Shown piece by piece: positions 51,313 through 61,643 of a stretch of DNA of 64,000 bases. The translations under genes and the position numbers were made by a program. This DNA comes from Chloroflexota bacterium (GTDB taxonomy: Bacteria; Chloroflexota; Anaerolineae; Promineifilales; Promineifilaceae): positions 1 to 64,000 of the forward strand of contig JAGOMA010000009.1 in the NCBI GenBank assembly GCA_017993775.1. The letters run 5' to 3'. Within the stretch, counting starts at the first letter, position 1; every line of letters starts with the position of its first letter. The notes below the pieces were generated by a model that saw only the letters and a list, made by a program, of their open reading frames with translations, did not search any database and had not been told where the DNA came from.

Positions 51313-51873
51313 ATGCGCAAGACTTGTGGGTTTATCGGGCAAACAGCCTGGAAACTTGGCTGGCTCCTGGGACTTATGATCGTTTCTGTGAGCTGCGGCA
51401 GCGCCGCCAAATCAAACGTCCAATCCGGCTATGAAATAACCACCGGCAGCCCCACGGACCAGGTCACAGTCACCCCCGCCGCAGGCGAAGTGGTGTTCGA
51501 TATTACCAGCGAAACGGGCATTGGCCGCGCGGAAATCTCGCTTCCCGGCGGCCAATGGCCGGATCGGGTGGAGCTGCGGCTGCGCTTACGCGGTCTGGAA
51601 TCGTTGACAGTGACGTATGGCGAGGTGGTGGTGCACACGGCCGTACCCAGTTCCAGCTTCGATCTCATCGACCAGACAGTGCAGGTCGCCGGCCAACCAT
51701 CCCCATCCAAAGCGGCCGACACGCTGTATGAAATGTATGTCGATGCCTACTCGGCCAAAGGCCCAGTGTCTATTCCCCTGGAAAACGGCTACTTCATCCT
51801 ACGCCTGCCCGAAGATTTTCTGGCCGGGGACCACACATCTTTCACCGTCGAATGGATTGATTTTTATCGTTGA
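51313..51873 (+). CDS. Beta-rich lipoprotein of unknown family
   Basis: A protein of 186 residues with a lipobox VSVSC (lipid-bearing Cys about 27). The rest looks like one beta-sandwich domain: VTPAAGEVVFDITSETGIGRAEISLPG, VELRLRLRGLESLTVTYG, and a tail ENGYFILRLPEDFLAGDHTSFTVEWIDFYR. I do not recognise the family. GGAG lies about 8 nt before the ATG at 51313. Confidence 0.65.
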   Translation: MRKTCGFIGQTAWKLGWLLGLMIVSVSCGSAAKSNVQSGYEITTGSPTDQVTVTPAAGEVVFDITSETGIGRAEISLPGGQWPDRVELRLRLRGLESLTVTYGEVVVHTAVPSSSFDLIDQTVQVAGQPSPSKAADTLYEMYVDAYSAKGPVSIPLENGYFILRLPEDFLAGDHTSFTVEWIDFYR

Positions 51874-51990
51874 GGCAAAGGAAGAAGATGAAAAACGCTT
51901 TGCGCCCTTCGCTTATTTGCGCTCTTTGCCTTGAAATTGGGCGATTTTTAAACCTCCTCAGTCTCCCGTCCCCAATCCCCACCCTTTTGT

Positions 51991-51996
51991 TATAAT
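51991..51996 (+). promoter_or_regulatory. -10 box of a leaderless transcript (clostripain-like gene)
   Basis: A perfect TATAAT, then CTCCCC (6 nt), then the ATG at 52003. No Shine-Dalgarno sequence. Confidence 0.6.
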
Positions 51997-52002
51997 CTCC
52001 CC

Positions 52003-54945
52003 ATGCACCCACACCGACCGTTTTATTTCTTGCTGCTTGGTACCCTGGCGATTTGGCTGGCGGCCTGCCAATTCCCACCAACCCACCAACCGCCCACCCC
52101 ACTGGCCATCCAGCCCGCCAGCGTGCCGACCAACCAGCCGGTCAGCAAACCGGTCAGTTCGCCAACGCCCATGCCCACACTAACGCCGCCGGCCACGGCC
52201 GTTCCCCAACCCACCGCCACTTACAGCCCGGACCTGGCCGACTGGACCATCCTTGTCTACATGGACGGCGACAACGACCTGGCTGCCTCCGCCCTAAACG
52301 ACCTGAACGAGATGGAAGCCGCCGGAAGCTCTAAATCGGTCAACCTGCTGGTGCAGCTAGACCGGCCCGGCGGCGCTGGGGCGCTGCGTTACCGGCTGCT
52401 GGGCGATGGCGATGAAACGGCCGTATCCACCCCACCCCTGGCCGACCTGGGCGAAGTCAACATGGGCGACCCGCAAACCCTGGCCGACTTTATCGCCTGG
52501 GGACTCACAACCTACCCCGCCAACCGCGCCGCCCTCATCCTCTGGGACCACGGCGCCGGCTGGCAAGGCGTCGCCTTCGACGACGACAGCGCCGATTTCG
52601 GCCTGCCCGACGCCCTCAGCCTGGGCGATCTGAGCGGCGCGCTGGCCACCGCCCAGGCGCAAACCAACCGCCCGCTCCTGGACATCATCGCTTTCGACGC
52701 CTGCCTGATGAGCCAATTAGACGTGTTGGCCGCGATACGGCCGTTCGCCCATTACGCCGTCGCCTCCGAAGAAGTAACCCCCGGCCAGGGCTGGGATTAT
52801 CACAGTTGGCTCAGCCGCCTCTACGGGCAGCCCGCGCTGAACGCTGCCGGATTAGCCCGACTGCTGGTCGATGATTTTGCCGCCGCTTATACCCAGGCCA
52901 ACCCCGATGACTTTGTGACGATGGCGGCCATCGACCTGACACGCCTGCCGGAACTGACGTATGCCGTGGAATCGCTGGCCCAAACGCTGCTGGCCGACCC
53001 TGCCTTTGTGGCCAGCGCCGTCAGCGATGCACGCAGCGGCGCGGAAGCCTTTGCCCGCGTCTACGCCAGCAATTTCGAGCGCTACGCGGCCATCGACCTG
53101 GGGCATTTTGCCACCATTTTGGCTCAGCGCAGCCCCACGCAGCCAGTCAAAACGGCCGCCGAACAGGTCACAACAGCGCTGGAAACGGCCGTGCTCGCCC
53201 AACGCCAGGGCAGCGGCTTCAAACACAGCAGCGGCGTCGCCATCTACTTCCCGCGCACCGCCGATCTCGCCCACCCCGATTACGCCGCCGCCACCCAGCT
53301 TCCCCTGTGGCAGCAATTTCTCGCCAGCACCTACACCACCAGCTTCGCCGAACTGCCGGCGCCGGAAATTCACCTCACGGGCACGGCCGTAGACCATGCC
53401 GGCGTCCAACGCCCCGCGTATCTCGGTTTTCAGGTCGTCGGGCGGGCGATAGACACCGTAACTCTCATCGGTGGGCGATATGAAGAGGACGGCCGTCGTC
53501 GCCTGCTGGAATACGACGCCCTCATCCCCGAACCGACCTATTTACCCGATGGCAGCGCCCTGCACGAATGGCGCGATGGCGTCCACGACGACTTTTTCAT
53601 CTGGGACACCAGGGTCACGTATTTGTTCGATGAGGCCGGAAACGGCGAGTTTGTGGTCATGTGGCCGACTGCGCCGGGCAGCGCCCTATTCACGGTGCAG
53701 GGCCTTTACCTGCGCGCCGATGGCGCCGCCTCCGCGGCCAACCTGGTGTTCGACCATCAGACGGGCCGCTTACAGCGCATCTGGGGCCAGGGCGAGGGCG
53801 CGGCCGCCGCTGAAATTATCCCCCAACCCGGCGACGCCTTCCAACTGACCAACTTTTACCTGGACGAAACGGCCGTCGACACAATTGGCGCCATCAGCGG
53901 CGAACCCGGCCCAGTTTTGACCTTTGACGCCGCCGGGAAGCTGGCCTACGAATGGCGCGCGCTGGCGGATGGCGCCTATTTCCTCGGCTTTTCAGCCGAA
54001 AACGCCGCCGGAGCTGCGGGCAGCATCCTGACCGATCTCACCATCGTCAACAGCGATGTGCAGCCCGGTCTGACAGCTTATCTGGACCCTTACCTCGGCT
54101 TCCAATTCCTGCACCCCGATGATTGGTACACGCCGGTCTACACCGACACCCTGCTCTATACCAGCGATTTCAGCGGCCAAACCCAACTCCAGGTGGTCAT
54201 TTACCCGCGCCTGGAACCAGGGATGAATCCGGTCAGTCTGAAAAATCAAACCCTGAGCAGTTTTGGTCCGGTAGATTTGCTCTATGCCGATGAAATTACT
54301 GTCGCCGGCGTAGGCGGCAATCGGGCGGCTTATGGCTACAGCCGGCCGGATGGCGCACCGCGCACCGGCGTCTTTTTTGCCTTCGTGAAGGATGGACGTG
54401 CCTATGTGGTGGATGTAGATGGCCCGCAAGCGGCCGAGCAGCAAACCATCGCCGCCATCGAAGCGATCATCGACAGTTGGCAGTTTACCGACCAGAGTTT
54501 CGGCCTGAAGCCGGGCAACTGGGCGCAGGCCAACCTGACTGCCTTTTCGGTGGCCCATCCGACCGAGTTTGTGGTGCAAAATCAGGGGGATTGGCAGCGT
54601 TTTGTGGCCGACGGACATACGTTTGTGGCGCTGCGGGTACAGCCGGAGACACGGCCGTCGCCCGATGTGTTGGCCGCTCTGGTGCGCGACGCCGGGCAAG
54701 GCGTGACCAATTTCCAGGCCGGCGACCCATTCCCATTCTCGCTGGGCAGCGAGGTGTGGCAGCGCGTGGATGTGCAGTACACGGCCGTTGACGGCACAGA
54801 CATCTGGGGCTTCATTATGACCCGCGCCGACGACGGGCAGGAAGTGGTCGCCTGGGCCGAAGCGCCCGCCGCCGCTTATAACCAGCTCGAATCCACCATC
54901 TTTTTAACCCTCATCGCCGACATGCGGTTGGATAAACGGCCGTAA
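52003..54945 (+). CDS. Clostripain-family (C11) peptidase lipoprotein
   Basis: A protein of 980 residues. Lipobox LAAC (lipid-bearing Cys22) and a Pro/Thr-rich linker to about 78. The C11 domain starts WTILVYMDGDNDLAASALNDL and has the catalytic pair His183 in LILWDHGAGW and Cys234 in IIAFDACLMSQ. Around residue 430-450 the domain closes with FPRTADLAHPDY. The remaining 500 residues contain beta-rich regions, including a late LDPYLGFQFLHPDDWYTPVY domain resembling PsbP-like segments. It should be a surface cysteine peptidase with Arg/Lys preference, as is usual in the family. The mRNA is probably leaderless. Confidence 0.88.
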   Translation: MHPHRPFYFLLLGTLAIWLAACQFPPTHQPPTPLAIQPASVPTNQPVSKPVSSPTPMPTLTPPATAVPQPTATYSPDLADWTILVYMDGDNDLAASALNDLNEMEAAGSSKSVNLLVQLDRPGGAGALRYRLLGDGDETAVSTPPLADLGEVNMGDPQTLADFIAWGLTTYPANRAALILWDHGAGWQGVAFDDDSADFGLPDALSLGDLSGALATAQAQTNRPLLDIIAFDACLMSQLDVLAAIRPFAHYAVASEEVTPGQGWDYHSWLSRLYGQPALNAAGLARLLVDDFAAAYTQANPDDFVTMAAIDLTRLPELTYAVESLAQTLLADPAFVASAVSDARSGAEAFARVYASNFERYAAIDLGHFATILAQRSPTQPVKTAAEQVTTALETAVLAQRQGSGFKHSSGVAIYFPRTADLAHPDYAAATQLPLWQQFLASTYTTSFAELPAPEIHLTGTAVDHAGVQRPAYLGFQVVGRAIDTVTLIGGRYEEDGRRRLLEYDALIPEPTYLPDGSALHEWRDGVHDDFFIWDTRVTYLFDEAGNGEFVVMWPTAPGSALFTVQGLYLRADGAASAANLVFDHQTGRLQRIWGQGEGAAAAEIIPQPGDAFQLTNFYLDETAVDTIGAISGEPGPVLTFDAAGKLAYEWRALADGAYFLGFSAENAAGAAGSILTDLTIVNSDVQPGLTAYLDPYLGFQFLHPDDWYTPVYTDTLLYTSDFSGQTQLQVVIYPRLEPGMNPVSLKNQTLSSFGPVDLLYADEITVAGVGGNRAAYGYSRPDGAPRTGVFFAFVKDGRAYVVDVDGPQAAEQQTIAAIEAIIDSWQFTDQSFGLKPGNWAQANLTAFSVAHPTEFVVQNQGDWQRFVADGHTFVALRVQPETRPSPDVLAALVRDAGQGVTNFQAGDPFPFSLGSEVWQRVDVQYTAVDGTDIWGFIMTRADDGQEVVAWAEAPAAAYNQLESTIFLTLIADMRLDKRP

Positions 54946-55022
54946 ACAAGGGCTATCTGGCAATTTGCGCCATCGGCCACATCTACGGCTAAATCTTCTT
55001 ATCCAAGTCAGGAGAACCTTCT

Positions 55023-55922
55023 ATGAAAACAACGTTATCTGCGCTGCTCGCCAGCGGACAACCGGTCGTGGCCGATGGCGCGATGGGGTCTATTTTGATG
55101 GCTGCCGGTCTGGAAGCCGGACGCTCGCCTGAATTGTGGAATGTTGAACAACCTGAAACCATCGCCCAGGTCCATCGCGGCTACATCCAGGCTGGCTCGC
55201 AAATCATCCTCACCAACAGCTTTGGCGGCAGCCGGACCAGCCAGGACCGGCACGATCAGGGGGACCGCGTTGGCGAGTTGAATCGCGCTGCGGCGCGCAT
55301 CGCCCGCAGCGCGGCGGACACCGCCGCGCATCCGGTGGCTGTGGGCGGCTCGATGGGACCGACCTCTGAAATGATGGTTCCGTTTGGCACGCTGACTGTG
55401 GAGGAGGCAACGGCCGTGTTCGCCGAACAGGCGGCCGCGCTGGCCGAGGGCGGCGTGGATATTTTCTGGATCGAAACCATGTACGCCCTGGACGAGATGC
55501 TGGCCGCTGTGGCCGGCTGTCGGCAAGCCGCGCCCAACATGCCCATCACCGCCACGATGAGTTACGACCGCAAAGGACGCACCATGATGGGCGTGCGCCC
55601 TGAAGAAGCGATGACCGCGCTGCGCGATCTGGGTGTGGCCGCCATCGGGGCCAACTGCGGCAATGGGCCGGATGAAATCATCGAGGTCATCACCAGGATG
55701 CACGCCTTTGACGACCGCGTGTCCTTAATCGCCAAAGCCAATGCCGGTATGCCGCAGTACCGCGACGGCCGTACTGTCTACGATGCCACACCGGCAGAGA
55801 TGGCCGCTTATGCGACGGCCGTCCGCCAAAATGGGGCGCACATTATCGGCGCGTGCTGTGGCAGCACGGCCGTGCACATCGCCGCCATTGCCCAAACGCT
55901 GCACCGCCCCCTGGAAGTTTAG
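55023..55922 (+). CDS. Homocysteine S-methyltransferase family protein
   Basis: A protein of 299 residues with the zinc-dependent methyltransferase barrel. It begins VVADGAMGSILMAAGLEAG and has LTNSFGGSRTSQDRHD, and the zinc ligands are the Cys in GANCGNG (about 215) and the Cys-Cys in GACCGSTAVHI near the end. It should transfer a methyl group from betaine, S-methylmethionine or a related donor to homocysteine; methionine synthase N-terminal modules look similar. AGGAGA is 8 nt before the ATG. Normal length for the single-domain family. Confidence 0.88.
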   Translation: MKTTLSALLASGQPVVADGAMGSILMAAGLEAGRSPELWNVEQPETIAQVHRGYIQAGSQIILTNSFGGSRTSQDRHDQGDRVGELNRAAARIARSAADTAAHPVAVGGSMGPTSEMMVPFGTLTVEEATAVFAEQAAALAEGGVDIFWIETMYALDEMLAAVAGCRQAAPNMPITATMSYDRKGRTMMGVRPEEAMTALRDLGVAAIGANCGNGPDEIIEVITRMHAFDDRVSLIAKANAGMPQYRDGRTVYDATPAEMAAYATAVRQNGAHIIGACCGSTAVHIAAIAQTLHRPLEV

Positions 55923-55950
55923 TTTTCGCGTTCCCCTGACCCAAACACAA

Positions 55951-55988
55951 CAAAGAGCCTCATACCGCTGCGGGCATGAGGCTCTTTG
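55951..55988. terminator. 13-bp hairpin between convergent genes
   Basis: CAAAGAGCCTCAT (55951-55963) and ATGAGGCTCTTTG (55976-55988) pair exactly around a 12-nt loop. It lies between the stops of two convergent genes and carries short A and T runs at the base of the stem. Confidence 0.75.
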
Positions 55989-56012
55989 AGATCACCTGTC
56001 TACCGGGCGGGG

Positions 56013-56240
56013 TTACTTACCGGCGCGGATTTCTTTGCCTTTCAATGGGTTGCCAAACAGCGGGGCGAACACGCAAAAATCAAACAACCCGGCCAACAGA
56101 GGCAGTGCGCCAACAATGGCCACGATAATTCCCACTATGCCGGTAAGCCCCATCAGGCCCCAGGCAATCAGGGCAATCCCTGCCACGATGCGCACAATTC
56201 GACCAGCGGAAGAAGCCATAAAAGCGATAAAAGGGTTCAT
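56013..56240 (-). CDS. DUF2892 (YgaP-like) small membrane protein
   Basis: A protein of 75 residues with two membrane helices (about 14-33 and 36-56), starting MNPFIAFMASSAGRIVRIVAG and having LPLLAGLFDFCVFAPLFG, in agreement with the DUF2892 pattern (G-x-x-P-L-x-x-x-x-x-x-C-P/A). In YgaP this domain anchors a rhodanese; here it stands alone. Function unknown. AAGGAGA is about 7 nt before the ATG. Confidence 0.8.
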   Translation of the reverse strand: MNPFIAFMASSAGRIVRIVAGIALIAWGLMGLTGIVGIIVAIVGALPLLAGLFDFCVFAPLFGNPLKGKEIRAGK

Positions 56241-56321
56241 GTTTACTCTCCTTAAAGACTCAGGTTAATTGGTATCTTGTCCTGAGTATAGGCGATTGGC
56301 GGCGGGCTGTCGGTGACAATG

Positions 56322-56996
56322 TCACATAACGGAGAGCTTTTCCAAACCTTCAAGGTCCAAAATCTCGATGTGGCCGCGCGTTGGCAAAATTAACCTTTCC
56401 TGCGCCAAAATCTTGAGAATCCGGCTGATAACTTCCCGCGAGCTGCCCAATTCGGCGGCTATTTCCTGGTGGGTGATGGAAATAGGGTGCTGGCGGCGGC
56501 TGCGGTTGAGCAGCAAGGCGGCTACGCGGGCATCAACCCGGCGAAACGTAACCTCATCCACAACAGCCAGCACACTTTGCAAGCGCTGCGACAGCAAATC
56601 GAAGACAAAACCGCGCCATAAGGCATAACGGTCCACCCAATCATGGAAGGCGGCCGCCGGGACCAACACAGCTTCGGCGTCTTGTTCTACGGTGGCGATG
56701 GCCGGAAAGGTTTGCTGGCTGAGGATGGCGTTGGCCGTGAGAATACACGATTCGCCCAGACCAAAACGGTAGAGGGTTATCTCGCGGCCGGTGTCGCCAA
56801 TTTTGTAGACCCGCACAACGCCGGAAATGAGCAGCGCAATGGCGTCGGTGCGGTCGCCTTCCACAAAGACATCCTTTCCGGCGGGGATACGCGCCAGATA
56901 GGCGGTCTGTTGGAAGATGCGCACCAGATCAGCATCGGCGTTCTGAAGGATGGGCAGCGCACGGGCAATGCGAGGATATTGGGCTGGAGGAATCAT
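56322..56996 (-). CDS. Crp/Fnr-family transcriptional regulator
   Basis: A protein of 224 residues. The cyclic-nucleotide-binding fold spans about 20-135 (LARIPAGKDVFVEGDRTDAIALLISGVVRVY); it has no N-terminal cysteine cluster as in FNR. The helix-turn-helix is ITHQEIAAELGSSREVISRILKIL. The Arg, Glu and Arg of SREVISR occupy the same places as Arg180, Glu181 and Arg185 of E. coli CRP (SRETVGR), which read TGTGA. It should therefore bind TGTGA-N6-TCACA sites, such as those in front of the hydrogenase operon. GGGAG lies 8 nt before the ATG. The stretch 56997-57224 has no gene. Confidence 0.9.
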   Translation of the reverse strand: MIPPAQYPRIARALPILQNADADLVRIFQQTAYLARIPAGKDVFVEGDRTDAIALLISGVVRVYKIGDTGREITLYRFGLGESCILTANAILSQQTFPAIATVEQDAEAVLVPAAAFHDWVDRYALWRGFVFDLLSQRLQSVLAVVDEVTFRRVDARVAALLLNRSRRQHPISITHQEIAAELGSSREVISRILKILAQERLILPTRGHIEILDLEGLEKLSVM

Positions 56997-57224
56997 GTGG
57001 CTGTCTCCCGGTGGCTGGCCAATGGGGTTCTGATTAGATAGTAGAATACAAACTCGGCCGCCATGTCTGCGACGTATTTTACCTGATTTTTAACGGCCGT
57101 ATCCCCACCCACCAAAATCAGTGCGCGTCTTAAGCAAAACCTCACCGAACGGATGAGACGCCAAATAGAAACCCGCAACCGGTAAAACGGCCGTTTCACA
57201 TGCCAGGTCTTCGGCAACAACCCG

Positions 57225-58460
57225 TTAGCGGGGCAAGACCTTGCCAAGTTGCTCGGCCAACGTCTCGTAAGAATAGTGGCGCAGGGCAAGGTGGTAATTG
57301 TGGTCCACGGCCGTTTGTACGGCCGTTTCATCTTCCAACCAGTATCGCACCGAAGCCACCGCCTCCTCCGTCACCATGCCATCAATTTCGGTAAATTGGA
57401 AACCCAGCGGGCCAATATCGGCGGCATATACCGCGTAACGGTTTACCAGAGCCGGTTTGCGGAAGTAAATTAGCTCCAGAAGGGCGTTGCCAAACCCTTC
57501 TATCAAGCTGGGATACATAACAAAATCGGCGTGCGGGTAGGTATCCCACAAGGCGTAGATTTTACGGCCGTCCGCCCCCCGGCGGCGCACATCATCCACT
57601 TTATCGGCCACATACCGCAAATCAACTCCTTGCTCGGCGGCCAGGGCTTGCAGGCGGTGCAAATACGCCAGCCCTTCATCGCCCGCCTGGTGGGTGATGA
57701 CCAGTTTATTGCGCGGATCGGCCAGCCGGGCCAGCGTCTCAATCGCCAATTCAATGCCCTTGCGGGCAATCACCCGCGTCGGCTGCAAAATCAGCCGGTC
57801 CGATTCCGCCAGACCGATAGCCTGCCGGAAATCGCGGTTGTAGTCGTCGATGCCTGGGGCCGGTGTGGCAAAATCAAACACGTTGGGGATGAGAAGGCTG
57901 TCCAGGCCGCGCCGATTTTGCAGCGCCCGCTGCGCCAGGGAATTGATAACCGCATGGCGCAGTTTGGGCAAATCCGGCGGGAAATAGGTGTCCAGATAAT
58001 CCGGGATGCAGTTCACCAGGAAACGATCTCTTTCCCAATACAGGTCGTGGCTGTGCGCCAGGCCGGGCAGGTCTAATTCTTGCATCAGGTCGGCCACAGC
58101 TTTGGCCAGGGGAAGCTGCATGGGAATGGCAACTATGTTTTGCAGCACCAGATAGTCGATGTGGTAGTTGATGAGAAACTGGCGCAACGGCCGTTTCAAC
58201 TCCTCCGCCCGCTCAGCCAACGCAGCCAACAAAACCGGGTCGGGTTCCGTGCGGCCAAACGCCCGCTCGCCCAAAGCCACGGCCACCGGATCCTGAAAGT
58301 GGATTTCCGGGATGAGCATCCCCGGCACGTCGCCTTCCAATTCACCGGCGCAGTAAAAAACTTCGTGCCCCATCTGGCGCACAATGGCCGCCAATTTGTG
58401 GGTCTCCAGCGAGACGCCGTCTGTACCGGCCAATCGAGTAGACATAAACGCGATACGCAT
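57225..58460 (-). CDS. GT4-family glycosyltransferase
   Basis: A protein of 411 residues of GT-B fold. It starts MRIAFMSTRLAGTDGVSLET with the donor-side GTDGVS loop. In the second half LQPTRVIARKGIELAIETL is the usual (P/T)-R-x-x-x-K-G motif, and MYPSLIEGFGNALLELIYF is the E-x7-E motif that binds the nucleotide sugar. Substrate cannot be read from sequence. The neighbours on the same strand are a GH13_18 phosphorylase, glycerate kinase and GH38, so synthesis of a glycosylglycerate is possible. AGGA lies about 7 nt before the ATG. Confidence 0.85.
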   Translation of the reverse strand: MRIAFMSTRLAGTDGVSLETHKLAAIVRQMGHEVFYCAGELEGDVPGMLIPEIHFQDPVAVALGERAFGRTEPDPVLLAALAERAEELKRPLRQFLINYHIDYLVLQNIVAIPMQLPLAKAVADLMQELDLPGLAHSHDLYWERDRFLVNCIPDYLDTYFPPDLPKLRHAVINSLAQRALQNRRGLDSLLIPNVFDFATPAPGIDDYNRDFRQAIGLAESDRLILQPTRVIARKGIELAIETLARLADPRNKLVITHQAGDEGLAYLHRLQALAAEQGVDLRYVADKVDDVRRRGADGRKIYALWDTYPHADFVMYPSLIEGFGNALLELIYFRKPALVNRYAVYAADIGPLGFQFTEIDGMVTEEAVASVRYWLEDETAVQTAVDHNYHLALRHYSYETLAEQLGKVLPR

Positions 58461-58479
58461 GGTTTATTCCTGTGAAAAT

Positions 58480-58511
58480 AGATTTGTCAAATCTTTAGGA
58501 TTTGACAAATC

Positions 58512-58512
<1 letters not shown>
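58480..58512. repeat. 14-bp hairpin AGATTTGTCAAATC family
   Basis: AGATTTGTCAAATC, loop TTTAG, GATTTGACAAATCT, with exact arms. It fills the 51-nt gap between the GH13 gene and the glycosyltransferase gene and touches the stop codon of the former. Same build as the hairpin at 5497 (arm, TTTGG-type loop, arm). Confidence 0.85.
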
Positions 58513-60211
<1,699 letters not shown>

Positions 60212-60215
<4 letters not shown>

Positions 60216-61507
60216 GAGTCTGTCGCATAGGTTAGCGCCACCAACAAATCGTTGACGTTGGTGCCGGTGGGCGCAGACAGATGCCCCGCGCCCAGCCGCT
60301 GGAAAAAGTGATAGCTGTCGTTGTTGGCCAGAAAAGCAGCAGGGTCCAGGCCCAATTGGGCCGCCTGCACGGCCGTTTCCCCCGAAACCACCGCCCCGGC
60401 CACCGGCGTCGGCCCATCCTCGCCATCGGTGGCGAAGCTGGCGACCACACAGCCGGGCGCGCCAGCCAGAGCCACAGCGGCGGCCAGCGCCGCTTCTTGA
60501 TTACGCCCGCCCAAACCAGCGCCCGTAACCGTGACCGTGCTTTCGCCGCCCCAGATCAGGCAGCGGCCGGGCGGTGTTTGACGCGCCCTGGCGGCGGCCA
60601 TGCGGCCAATGTCCCGCGCCTCGCCGGTGAGCGTGGTAGAGACAACGGCCGTTTGGAACCCAAGCTGTTCAGCCCGCCGCGCCGCCGCTTCAGCCGCCAG
60701 GGTCACATCGCCGATGATGTGGTTGCGGATGGGGTTGCCGGCGGCTTGTTGATGGGGAATGGTGGCGGCGAGGTGGTGGGAAACGGCCGCAGCCGTGGCC
60801 TCATCCAGCCGCGCCCACACCTGGTAGGCATCCAAAATCGCTCGCGCCTGCTGCGGGTCCGGCGGTGTAGGCACGGTGGGGCCGCTGCCGATATGCGCCA
60901 GCCGGTTGCCGATCACATCGCTGAGAATCAGGCTGACGCAGGTCGCCGGAGCCGCCCACTGCGCCAATCCGCCCCCTTTCACCGCGTCGAACTGCTGGCG
61001 GATGGTATTGACATCGTTGATAGCGCAGCCGCTGCGCAGCAGAGCGTCGTTGAGCGTCTGCCACTGCGCCAGGGGCAGCACGGGGCGCGTCAGCAGCGCC
61101 GACGCGCCGCCGGAGATCAGACACAAGACCAGGTCGTCGGGCTGCGTTTCGGCCAACAGATCATAGACGGCCTGGGTGGCCTGGAGGCTGAGCTGGCTGG
61201 GCAGCGGGTGGCTGCCCGGAAAATATCGCAGGGAGGGTGGCAAATCGGGCACGGCCGTTGCTTTGCTGATGGCAACCCCGGCGGACAGTGCATCGGCAAG
61301 GATGATGGCTGCGGCCTCGGCCATAGCCACCGCCGCTTTGCCCACACTCACGACAAAAATCCGCGCCGGGGCATACGATTCTCCGGCGACCGTAACCGCA
61401 CCGGGCGATACGGCAAGCTGGCTGCTGACGCGGGCGGCTGGGTCGGCGGCCGTCACTGCGGCAAGCACCAGGGCGGCGACATCTTGTTCACACGTAGCAA
61501 AAGACAT
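60212..61507 (-). CDS. Glycerate 2-kinase (GckA/MOFRL family)
   Basis: A protein of 431 residues. The N-terminal DUF4147 domain includes LCLISGGASALLT and INDVNTIRQQFDAVKGGGLAQWA, and the C-terminal MOFRL domain GRCLIWGGESTVTVTGAGLGGRNQEAAL and FATDGEDGPTPVAGAVV. It should phosphorylate D-glycerate to 2-phosphoglycerate with ATP. AGGAG lies about 7 nt before the ATG. Its stop overlaps the start of the phosphorylase gene (ATGA), so the two proteins are made together. Confidence 0.92.
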
Positions 61508-61561
61508 GCTCAGTCTCCTGGTAAGGCTAATCTTGCGGTAATTGTTCCGGTTTCTTTGGCA

Positions 61562-61622
61562 AGACCCCAGGGGTTTTTATACCCAAATCATCCAAATTCT
61601 CAGGAGAAAATCCTTGGGGTCT
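61562..61622. repeat. Long-loop inverted repeat AGACCCCA...TGGGGTCT
   Basis: AGACCCCAGGG (61562-61572) and CCTTGGGGTCT (61612-61622) pair over 11 positions with one G-U, with 39 nt between them. It lies between the GH38 and glycerate kinase genes. Function unknown. Confidence 0.5.
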
Positions 61623-61643
61623 GTATAGTCTTGCGAGTTTTAC